Assembly (NCBI GenBank): GCA_005223035.1
Contig: NJBK01000003.1
Span: forward strand, 1-64,000
Length of the DNA: 64,000 bases
Direction of reading: 5' to 3'
From: Chloroflexi bacterium B3_Chlor
GTDB taxonomy: Bacteria > Chloroflexota > Anaerolineae > UBA7937 > B3-Chlor
Part shown: piece after piece, positions 17,341 through 24,773 of the stretch
How the letters are laid out: every line of letters begins with the position of its first letter
How positions within the stretch are numbered: the stretch's first letter is position 1
Position numbers and translations under genes: made by a program
The notes under the pieces: model-generated
What the model saw: the letters and a program-made list of their open reading frames with translations, nothing else
Database searches by the model: none
What the model was told of the DNA's origin: nothing

Positions 17341-18948
17341 CTATTCTGCCCATATGTCGGTGGCGACGACGTCAGGCAGCTCTTGCGCTCGCCCGCCTCT
17401 CTGTATGTCCTGATAGAACTCCTTATCATAGGAGCGTGTCCGGACCGTTATGGGCATGGGCACCGCGTGGCCCATGAGGAGCAGCTGTTGACGGGTGTCC
17501 AGGCTGGCCAACGACCCGCGCAAGAAGCTGCGGCCGCTGACCCCTGTAAGAACAGCGTCTATGTCCCTCTCTTCGGTCAGCAACCCGGTGATCCGGGTAC
17601 CCAACTGGGACATCACCTCAGGGTCTATCCCGCTGGGTCGCTGATCAATCACCATCAACGTCACGTTGTACTTGCGCATTTCGCGGGCGATGGTGCCAAA
17701 GATGGTTTGCCTGGCTACAGTGGGGTTGAGGAACTTGTGCGCCTCCTCCAAGGTGATCATCAATTGAAGCGGTCTGTCAGCTTCGGCCTTCGTCTCCTCG
17801 AAGCGCTCCATCTTCTGCTGGTACAGTCTGCGGACACGGCGGGTGACAATATTGGCCACCAACATATAGTCCAGTGGAGAGTCATGGCGCCCGAACTCCA
17901 AGATTGCGCTGCGACCCTTGCCCAGGGCGGTCACCATCTCGTCTATCAGTGAGAAAGAAGCCTTCTCCGTCAGATAGCCACGACGTTGGACCTCCCTCAG
18001 TTTGCGTTGCAGGGCTTTGGTAGCCTCAGGATGAGCCCCAGAGGATTGACAGAACTGCGCCAGTTCATCGGGGGACATAGCCAGAAGTTGACGTAGCCAG
18101 TCGTCTCCATACTGATCGCCCAACAGCCCGGCGGTAGCAGCTGTGGTGGCCGTCAAGTCCAACTCGTCGGCGAGGAGCATGATATCCTCGGCTTCTATCT
18201 GGTTCAGGCCGATGATTAACGTCACGTCCACATTACGCCTTGCCGCAGCCTCAGCATCCAGAGAGTAGACTAGAACTTGAGAGCCTAACAACTCGCGCAA
18301 GCCTCTGACCCAGTGACCATCCTCCGTCTGCTTGTCGAACGCATACTCACTGTGCATGTCGAAGATCAGATTGGCCGCAGCACGGGAGGTGACGATGCCG
18401 CTGAGAAGAAGGCGCGCCAAGAAGCTCTTGCCGGTGCCCGACTGACCAAAGATGCCGTTGGACCGTTCCACAAACCGATCCAGCCGCAAACAGATTGGTA
18501 TGTCCATGGTCACAGGGGTGCCGACAGCGAAGTTGGTACCGCCCTCCTTGCCAAAGACGGTCGCGAAATCCATCTCACTGGCTTCGTACAGCGCAGCGAA
18601 GTGCATGGGGATGGTACGTACCGACTGGGGTCCCCTGAGTTCGTCTAGGTCGGAAGTAAGGTCAAGCATGAGCATGGGCTTGACTTCCACGGTGGCATAG
18701 GTGCTGGTCCCCGCAAGGGCGTGGGCAACAAGGGGCGGAGCGTCATCCGGTGGCGACGACAGAAGTCTCGGGTCGCTGACACGGAGTTGCATATCCGAGA
18801 TCATGCTGAAATAGCGGTTGGACTTCCCCTCGATGACAACGAACTCGCCGACCCGCAAGTCCTCCGTTGAGCGGTCCGCATCCAGCCTCACCGTCAGACC
18901 GGTATTGAAGGCACCGTCAGTAACGACGCCCAGTCGACTTCGCTCCAT
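17341..18948 (-). CDS. herA: HerA-like hexameric DNA translocase ATPase
   Basis: 535 residues. The N-terminal 80 residues look like the HAS-barrel (GEFVVIEG). A FtsK/HerA-type ATPase follows, with Walker A GQSGTGKSFLARLL near residue 173, Walker B-type LMITLEEAHKFL, and RPSGIDPEVMSQLGTRI with the sensor/arginine region. HerA pumps DNA and works with the NurA nuclease in end resection during recombinational repair. NurA is encoded two genes upstream in the same operon, with a conserved unknown gene between. The stop is 23 bp from the end of the convergent permease gene. Confidence 0.9.
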   Translation of the reverse strand: MERSRLGVVTDGAFNTGLTVRLDADRSTEDLRVGEFVVIEGKSNRYFSMISDMQLRVSDPRLLSSPPDDAPPLVAHALAGTSTYATVEVKPMLMLDLTSDLDELRGPQSVRTIPMHFAALYEASEMDFATVFGKEGGTNFAVGTPVTMDIPICLRLDRFVERSNGIFGQSGTGKSFLARLLLSGIVTSRAAANLIFDMHSEYAFDKQTEDGHWVRGLRELLGSQVLVYSLDAEAAARRNVDVTLIIGLNQIEAEDIMLLADELDLTATTAATAGLLGDQYGDDWLRQLLAMSPDELAQFCQSSGAHPEATKALQRKLREVQRRGYLTEKASFSLIDEMVTALGKGRSAILEFGRHDSPLDYMLVANIVTRRVRRLYQQKMERFEETKAEADRPLQLMITLEEAHKFLNPTVARQTIFGTIAREMRKYNVTLMVIDQRPSGIDPEVMSQLGTRITGLLTEERDIDAVLTGVSGRSFLRGSLASLDTRQQLLLMGHAVPMPITVRTRSYDKEFYQDIQRGGRAQELPDVVATDIWAE

Positions 18949-18973
18949 CCCACAACACTTCCACCATCAACCG

Positions 18974-19564
18974 CTAGCTGGTTGGTTCGATGGCATACAA
19001 TAGCGTCATCAAGCGGTCATAGTCATACTTGAGAAGATTGGCCGCCTCTCGGGCTGCCCTTTGCAGCCAGTCCTTGTCCTCTCCCCTTCCTCTGTGCACT
19101 TGCCTTATGTTCGCCGCCAGAAGCTGCTCGACAGGCACAAGGCCTGAAGCTCTCAGTAGAATTCGAAAGTAGTGGAGATTCTCGGTGAAGAGAGTCGTTT
19201 CGTCGGCGCTGCAGCCATGTACGGAGAAGTGCAGGGGAGGAGGCTGAGAAGGCAAGCACTGCAGGACCTCTCCCCTCTCTATCACTCCAACGGCCAGGCT
19301 CGTGAACTCGGTCCGCAAGACGTGCTCCAACTGGGGACTCTCCCGGTAGATCTGGTCGTCAAACGACTCCTCCGTGCTTCTGCGCACGGCCCGCCGCCCA
19401 GGATCGAGGCTTCCCGTCTCTCCATAGCAGACCACACCGTAGAGATCGCATCCTTCCCCGACGCAGACCCTGACAAAGCTCCCCAAGGCTGGTGGATGAT
19501 TCAGTTCAAAACCCTCGGCCACGAAGTGTGTGCTCGTGCTTTCGATGATCTCCCCTATCCTCAT
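18974..19564 (-). CDS. Conserved unknown protein between nurA and herA
   Basis: 196 residues. It starts MRIGEIIESTSTHFVAE with a beta-rich segment (LGSFVRV, YGVVCYGETGS) that resembles a small barrel of the HAS type seen at the start of HerA. The sequence SLDPGRR and the LEHVLRTEFTSL helix stand out, followed by a helical C-terminal half. It overlaps the nurA stop by 4 bp and precedes herA by 25 bp, so it is most likely a fixed partner of the HerA-NurA machine, perhaps an adaptor. I know no biochemical role for it. Confidence 0.8.
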   Translation of the reverse strand: MRIGEIIESTSTHFVAEGFELNHPPALGSFVRVCVGEGCDLYGVVCYGETGSLDPGRRAVRRSTEESFDDQIYRESPQLEHVLRTEFTSLAVGVIERGEVLQCLPSQPPPLHFSVHGCSADETTLFTENLHYFRILLRASGLVPVEQLLAANIRQVHRGRGEDKDWLQRAAREAANLLKYDYDRLMTLLYAIEPTS

Positions 19565-20727
19565 ACCGCCCGCCTTCTCTTACTTCTGTCCTTGGCGGAC
19601 CTCGTATAGACGATCCCCTCTCTAGCCAGGGCTCTTTCCACCAAGCCCTCTACGAGCTGCCTCTCTGTGGAGGAGATAGCGGCCTGCTCGTGAGCTTCCT
19701 GCAAAGCCGGAGGATAAGGAGGCTGGATTGCGCTTCGACGACACTGATCATAAACCACAGCCTGCACCAAACCCAACATCTCGGAGTTGCGCATCACCCA
19801 CTGCGGAGCTTCTATGCGCACTACCTCGCCTCCCACCTCCATGTAGAAGAATTGGATGCGATCAGCTCCGTATTGATCTAGGATAGCCGAAGTACTTTCG
19901 AACACGGCAGACCGCTCGCCCGCCCTCAAGAAGCCAAATAGCTGTCGGTCCAGAATCCCCACCAGAGCCCTGCAGAAGTCCATCACTTCCGAAGCGGAAC
20001 AGTTGCCGCAGTCTATGGCCTCCCCCTGGCATAGCCACACCCTTAGGGAATTGATCACATCACGCGCCCCAGGATAGCTGATGTAACTTGCCACTGGGAT
20101 GCCTGCACCACGAAAACGCTCCAAATATCGCAGAAACTCGCCGAGCAATTGCTGTTGCACCCGTGCATGCTCGTTCTGCAATCCCCAGAGGATCAAGGAT
20201 CCATCGCTGAGGGCTACCACAGGCTCTTCACCTCTTTCGGTCGCTTCCCACAGTGCCTTCAGCTCCGCCACGACCATCTTCGCGCTCAGACGCGCCCCTT
20301 CTACAGGAAAGCTACCTGTCAAGGGATCTAGGTACAGGTCCTCGCTCTGGAAATGGAGCTGCGCGGAGGAATCGAGTGCAGCATCTGGCTGATCCCCATA
20401 AGTAAGAATGGCGTGTCCTGTGTTGATGACGTAATACCGGGCCGGACTGTGTCTGTCCGGCGGTATGGAAGAGCCGTCGGCGGCGACCACGGTGAAGTTC
20501 TTGGGGCAATCGGGCGCCTCAAAGACACCGTCCATGGTACTTAGAGGTATGGCCACTAGCCAGGGCACACGCACTGTGCGATCCAGCAACTTGCCTCTCA
20601 GTCGGTCCGGATCGGCATCGTGCAGAAGCTGTCGAGCTCGGACCAGCCACTGGGTGCGATCCTTCGCCAGGGCCAGTTCAGTCATCTGCTGGAGAGCTTT
20701 GTCAAGCAAGCTCAGCTTCAAAGGCAT
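19561..20727 (-). CDS. nurA: NurA-domain 5'-3' nuclease
   Basis: 388 residues. The NurA core begins with the metal-binding motif VVAADGSSIPPDRH near residue 80, where the Asp is catalytic in the family, and continues with VALSDGSLILWG, a second acidic strand near 170. The last conserved block is QFFYMEVGGEVVRIEAPQWV. NurA degrades DNA ends in partnership with HerA. It lies 9 bp after selB and overlaps the following gene by 4 bp. The nuclease is often in other orders relative to herA in archaea; here it is in one bacterial operon with selB and phoU. Confidence 0.88.
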   Translation of the reverse strand: MPLKLSLLDKALQQMTELALAKDRTQWLVRARQLLHDADPDRLRGKLLDRTVRVPWLVAIPLSTMDGVFEAPDCPKNFTVVAADGSSIPPDRHSPARYYVINTGHAILTYGDQPDAALDSSAQLHFQSEDLYLDPLTGSFPVEGARLSAKMVVAELKALWEATERGEEPVVALSDGSLILWGLQNEHARVQQQLLGEFLRYLERFRGAGIPVASYISYPGARDVINSLRVWLCQGEAIDCGNCSASEVMDFCRALVGILDRQLFGFLRAGERSAVFESTSAILDQYGADRIQFFYMEVGGEVVRIEAPQWVMRNSEMLGLVQAVVYDQCRRSAIQPPYPPALQEAHEQAAISSTERQLVEGLVERALAREGIVYTRSAKDRSKRRRAV

Positions 20728-20736
20728 GATCCTCCA

Positions 20737-22653
20737 TCAACGCAGCACCCTCTCATCCCCTACGCGCTTGGTGATGCGCTGCTCATCCAGATACTCCATC
20801 AGGGCAAGCGCGTACTTGCGGCTCGCTTGGAACATGTCCCTCACTTGAGCGACCGTAATGCTACCCTCGGCCTTGATGTGATCGACTATGCGTGCCACCA
20901 TCTCGTCGTACGTATCGCTGAGGAAGAGGACGCTCTCACTCACGCGTACTAGTCGTCCTTCCTCCAGTAGAACACTCAGCAGTTCCGGCCCGATGCTAGC
21001 TTCGCACTCGGCCACGGACGGTGTAGCGTACGGACTACGGTCAAATCTAGCCAGCAGTTCATCAGTCTTCCTCTGCTGCTCTGGGCCAAACCTAACCTCG
21101 TGGCCAGGCAGCTTCAAAGCACCGCCCTCCTCGCCCAGACTTCCCTGAATAACCGCGTGGCCGACAACCGCGTTGAAGATGCGCGTGGGAAGGCTCAACC
21201 TGCTCTTCAGTTCCTCACGTGGCATCCCGCGGCGAAGGGGGTAACGGATATGGTATTCGCTGAGAAAACCATCGACCCGATTCTCCAACTCTCCCCAGCC
21301 AGAGCCAGATATCACATATAGGTCCTCTCCCAGAGCCTCTCCGGCCCCGACGCCAGCACCGCCAAGCACGAGCACCTTTGACTCACGAACTAGCACCTCC
21401 AACGCCTCTCTCGCCTGGTTTTCGGTCAGCCCGCTGTCCCTGACCAACTCCCTAGCCCGTCGAGGTCGGGCCCCATCCAAACCGTGCAGCAGAACTTCTT
21501 CCGGGGTACCAAGCGATAGTGCTTCCAAACGCTGCATCACTGACGGGCCAAACCGGCGATGACGCCGCCGAGGATTGGCGTCGACAACCACCCCTCCGCC
21601 TATAGTCAGCCCAGGTGAAGGCTGTCGAATGATGAAGCGATCCCCCCTAGCCACTGCAGTGGGGTAAGCCAGGCGAAACTGTACCCAACCCTCCCCGCCG
21701 GGATCTATCGCCTCGTCTCCCAGCAACCGCGTGCGAGCCATGATCTCGGCTGCGCCGCTGTAAAACTCGACTTCCATGTTGTGCTTGAGCGGCCTGGGCG
21801 CTCTACCCAGCAGCCGGAGCCGGGTGTCTAGCAACCTGCTGCTCTTCAGCCAGCCCGGCGCCGTCAATATGTCTCCCCGTCGCAACTGGTCGCTGCTCAA
21901 GCCCACCAGGTTCACCGCCACGCGGCCGCCCGGCCCGGTTGCATCGAGTTTCTGCTTGTGTGTCTGTAAGCCACGGATGCGGGTCTTCAGGCCAGAAGGC
22001 AATAGTTCAACCTCTTGGCCGACCTTCAGGCTCCCATCAATCAGCGTCCCTGTGACAACCGTGCCGAAACCAGCCATGACAAATACTCTGTCAATAGGAA
22101 GACGGGGTTTCCCCACGTCCCTCTTGGAAGGTACCCGTTTGAGAAGTTTATCAAGCTTCTCCACGAGGGTCGGAAGGCCTTGGCCCGTCTCAGCCGACAC
22201 TGGGACTATCTCCGCCTCAGCCAGAGTGGTAGCCCTCAATAGCTCGGCAATGTCGTCAGTGACCAATTGCAGCCACTCGTCATCTTCAACCAAATCTACC
22301 TTCGTGATCGCCACCAATCCGTGCTTCAATTGCAGCAAATCGAGGATATCTAGATGTTCGAGGGTCTGGGGCATTACCCCCTCATCGGCGGCTACCACGA
22401 AGAGGGCAGCGTCTATGCCGCCTATACCAGCCAACATGTTCTTGATGAAGCTCTCGTGGCCCGGCACGTCGACCACGCTCACCAAAGCACCGCTAGGCAG
22501 GGTCAGCCAAGCGAAGCCCAAATCAATGGTCATCTCCCTTTCCTTCTCCTCTTTGAGCCGGTCAGGGTCTATGCCGGTAAGCGCCTTGACCAGAGCAGAC
22601 TTGCCGTGGTCAACATGCCCCGCCGTACCGATGGTTCGAATCCGCTGGCTCAC
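20737..22653 (-). CDS. selB: Selenocysteine-specific translation elongation factor SelB
   Basis: 638 residues, the expected length. The GTPase domain has the P-loop GTAGHVDHGKSAL, the switch region KEREMTIDLGFAW, DVPGHE and ITKVDLV. EF-Tu-like domains II and III follow (residues about 180-360), then C-terminal winged helices that bind the SECIS hairpin. SelB brings Sec-tRNA to UGA codons. No selA, selD, selC or selenoprotein with an in-frame TGA was found in this window. It lies in the middle of a six-gene operon, 5 bp after the coiled-coil gene and 9 bp before nurA. Confidence 0.95.
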   Translation of the reverse strand: MSQRIRTIGTAGHVDHGKSALVKALTGIDPDRLKEEKEREMTIDLGFAWLTLPSGALVSVVDVPGHESFIKNMLAGIGGIDAALFVVAADEGVMPQTLEHLDILDLLQLKHGLVAITKVDLVEDDEWLQLVTDDIAELLRATTLAEAEIVPVSAETGQGLPTLVEKLDKLLKRVPSKRDVGKPRLPIDRVFVMAGFGTVVTGTLIDGSLKVGQEVELLPSGLKTRIRGLQTHKQKLDATGPGGRVAVNLVGLSSDQLRRGDILTAPGWLKSSRLLDTRLRLLGRAPRPLKHNMEVEFYSGAAEIMARTRLLGDEAIDPGGEGWVQFRLAYPTAVARGDRFIIRQPSPGLTIGGGVVVDANPRRRHRRFGPSVMQRLEALSLGTPEEVLLHGLDGARPRRARELVRDSGLTENQAREALEVLVRESKVLVLGGAGVGAGEALGEDLYVISGSGWGELENRVDGFLSEYHIRYPLRRGMPREELKSRLSLPTRIFNAVVGHAVIQGSLGEEGGALKLPGHEVRFGPEQQRKTDELLARFDRSPYATPSVAECEASIGPELLSVLLEEGRLVRVSESVLFLSDTYDEMVARIVDHIKAEGSITVAQVRDMFQASRKYALALMEYLDEQRITKRVGDERVLR

Positions 22654-22658
22654 AGTCC

Positions 22659-23789
22659 CTACCTGCTAGGACCAGTAAGGTGCTTTTCCACCTTCTTGAT
22701 CCACTTCTCCACCTCCCCGGCCTGGCGCCGAAGGAGTGCTACGTGGGACTCCCATAGTGACGCGATGCGGTCGTCCCGCTTTGCATTCTCCTCGCTCAGT
22801 TGCTGCCACCTCTCCTCATTCCTAAGCCAGAGCATCTCATTCTCTTTTCGCCAGTCCTCAAGCTGTTGTCTCTGGCGTTCCTCTGCCGTCCGCTCCATGT
22901 GTTGCAGCGCGTCCCGGTCCTTCTCCAGCTGGATCTTCAGCTGATCCAGGGCAGTCAGCATCCTCTCCGCACTCCTGTATTGCTTCTCGCTAAGCGCAAG
23001 CTGCTCCCTGACCCTTTCGGCTTCGTCCCGCCAAGTTCGCATCTCCTTGGCCCACCCGGCTCTCTGCTTCTTTCGCCGGTCGTCGATGGTCCGCAACTCC
23101 CCTACCAGTTGGGCTTGCTCTTCTCTCAGCCGCTCACCAAAGGTTTGCAGATCCGCCATCTGCTGGGGCCCTCGTTCTTCCGCCCAACCCTCCAGGAACT
23201 TCAACTTATCCTCGATCTTCTCCGACCTCGCCTTCTGCGCCTCCCCCTCTTGCAGAAGCTCTGCCAGCCTCTCTTCACTCCTGTTCACTCGCTCCCTGAA
23301 TGCCAACAGCCTCTCTTGCTGTTCCCTTCCCTCCTTGAGCGCCTCGTCTAGCTGCAATTTCTGGGCGGACGTCACTTTGTTCAGCCGTTGCATCTCGGCT
23401 TGCTGTGTCTGAAGCGGCCCTCGAAGCTGCAAGGCTTCCTTGAGCCCCTCCTCCAACTGTGCGAGAGCTTGGACACGGTCTTGCCTTTCCTGCCGGAGAA
23501 GTTCGTCTCTCTGTTCACCTTCCTTGCGAAATCGTTCTTGCCATCTCTGCAACTCCAGTAGGATCTCGTCTTTGAACTGCTGCAAAGCCTGCTGGAATCG
23601 AGACATCTTGGCCGACTCGGCAGTGGTCTGAGCCAAGCTTTCCTCAAACTTCCCCATTCTGTCAATAGCACCGGAGAGTTGGTCCTTGTGTTGGTCTACC
23701 TCTTTCCGCAATTCGGCTAGAAGAGCTTTGTCCCGTCGGCGCTCCTCCTCTAGCCAGCTCAATAGTTCGGTGGCTTCCTTGGTGTCCAT
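22659..23789 (-). CDS. Long coiled-coil protein, hypothetical
   Basis: 376 residues, almost entirely charged and helical with Leu/Gln heptads from about residue 5 to 370, predicted to form one long coiled coil. No membrane segment, signal peptide or enzymatic motif. Arg/Glu/Gln-rich sequence such as EEERRRDKALLAELRKE is typical. It lies 15 bp after phoU and 5 bp before selB. The resemblance to SMC or AlmA-like proteins is only compositional. A scaffold role in the HerA-NurA repair operon is possible but is inference. Confidence 0.75.
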   Translation of the reverse strand: MDTKEATELLSWLEEERRRDKALLAELRKEVDQHKDQLSGAIDRMGKFEESLAQTTAESAKMSRFQQALQQFKDEILLELQRWQERFRKEGEQRDELLRQERQDRVQALAQLEEGLKEALQLRGPLQTQQAEMQRLNKVTSAQKLQLDEALKEGREQQERLLAFRERVNRSEERLAELLQEGEAQKARSEKIEDKLKFLEGWAEERGPQQMADLQTFGERLREEQAQLVGELRTIDDRRKKQRAGWAKEMRTWRDEAERVREQLALSEKQYRSAERMLTALDQLKIQLEKDRDALQHMERTAEERQRQQLEDWRKENEMLWLRNEERWQQLSEENAKRDDRIASLWESHVALLRRQAGEVEKWIKKVEKHLTGPSR

Positions 23790-23804
23790 CTCAACTCCAC
23801 CTCT

Positions 23805-24461
23805 TTACACGTTATGCTCTTCGACCTTGCCTGTGACCAAGAACACCACTCGCTCGCCTATGTTGATCGCCCGGTCGGCGATCCGCTCCAGATTGTGAGC
23901 CACCCAGAGGAGGTAGGTGGCCCGGGTGATGGTTCGTGGGTCGTCCATCATAAAGATCAGCAACTCCCTAAACACCTGGTCATATAGCCGATCAATCTCG
24001 TCGTCCTCGCCTCCCAAGCTTCTGGCTAGCTCCACGTCACGGTTGACGAAGGCTTCCAACTCGCGCTCAAGGATCCAGCGTCCCTTCTTGGCCATACGAG
24101 GGATATCTATCAGCGGCTTGAGGGGTTCACGTGGACCCATCAAGACACCGATCTGTCCAATCCCCTTTGCGTGGTCTGCCATCCTCTCCAACTCCGTTGC
24201 TATGTTGGCGACGGCAAAGATCACTCGCAGGTCGCTAGCCAACGGCTGCTGGGTGGCAATGAGTACCAGGCACTTCTCCTCGATGTCGTGCTGGACCTGG
24301 TTGATGGCTTCGTCATCCTTTATCACCTGTCGAGAGAGTTCGATGTCCCTTTCGGCAAGGGCTTTGACGCTCCGATCAATAGCCCTGTCAACGAGCTCAC
24401 TCATTGCCAAGAGCTCCTGCTCCAGCTCCTTGAGTTGTTCATCAAAGGTTTCACGAGGCAT
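23805..24461 (-). CDS. phoU: PhoU-type phosphate signalling protein
   Basis: 218 residues with the two three-helix PhoU repeats. Both carry the metal-binding E/DxxxD pattern: LERMADHAKGIGQ near residue 85-100 and LERIADRAINIGE near 190-203. PhoU links the Pst transporter to PhoR and restrains phosphate uptake, but no pst or phoR gene is nearby. It is the first gene of the operon that also carries selB, nurA and herA, under the promoter at 24498-24526. Confidence 0.93.
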   Translation of the reverse strand: MPRETFDEQLKELEQELLAMSELVDRAIDRSVKALAERDIELSRQVIKDDEAINQVQHDIEEKCLVLIATQQPLASDLRVIFAVANIATELERMADHAKGIGQIGVLMGPREPLKPLIDIPRMAKKGRWILERELEAFVNRDVELARSLGGEDDEIDRLYDQVFRELLIFMMDDPRTITRATYLLWVAHNLERIADRAINIGERVVFLVTGKVEEHNV

Positions 24462-24497
24462 GATAGTGGGCCCCCTTTCCTAAGCTAGCTCCCCGTT

Positions 24498-24526
24498 ATT
24501 ATAGCATCAGTGCCCCGCCTCAGCAA
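24498..24526 (-). promoter_or_regulatory. Promoter of the phoU-selB-nurA-herA operon
   Basis: Minus-strand TTGCTG (plus 24521-24526), a 17-bp spacer ending in TGC, then TATAAT (24498-24503): a perfect, extended -10. The next good promoter on this strand is not seen until after herA, so it probably drives all six genes. Confidence 0.65.
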
Positions 24527-24676
24527 TAGATACGTGTATGTTGTCAATAATCGTCAGCTTTCTGGAGCAGTGAGCCCCCGCACTAGTCGGGCCCCCGGGG
24601 AGCACCGAGTCTCGCGGGATGGCAGACTAACAAGCACCTGCGCGCTGACAGACACAAGGTGAACTCTTGACACAGC

Positions 24677-24705
24677 TTGCTGGCACGCATCTTTTGTGCT
24701 AGAAT
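24677..24705 (+). promoter_or_regulatory. Promoter of hppA
   Basis: TTGCTG at 24677-24682, a 17-bp spacer ending in TGC, then TAGAAT at 24700-24705. A TTGACA at 24667 is at a non-functional distance. Leader about 60 nt. Confidence 0.5.
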
Positions 24706-24773
24706 AGTACCGTTTATCGACGGGCTAGGTTATGTGGCCCTACCCTACACTATTATGTTCCAAGGAGGTGGAT

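Larger units (their letters stand above)
24462..24773. other. Divergent control region between phoU and hppA
   Basis: A 312-bp gap holding two outward-facing promoters. The middle (about 24565-24620) is very GC-rich, with GGGCCCCCGGGG-like runs that could fold, but no tRNA, riboswitch or small frame was recognised. Confidence 0.5.

Noticed and set aside
24565-24640. Possible tRNA (perhaps tRNA-Sec) near the GC-rich run upstream of hppA
   Set aside because: No T-loop GGTTCGA-type sequence, no consistent acceptor stem and no anticodon arm could be drawn.
24667-24705. TTGACA at 24667 as the -35 of hppA
   Set aside because: It is 27 bp from the -10 at 24700, too far. TTGCTG at 24677 has the right distance.
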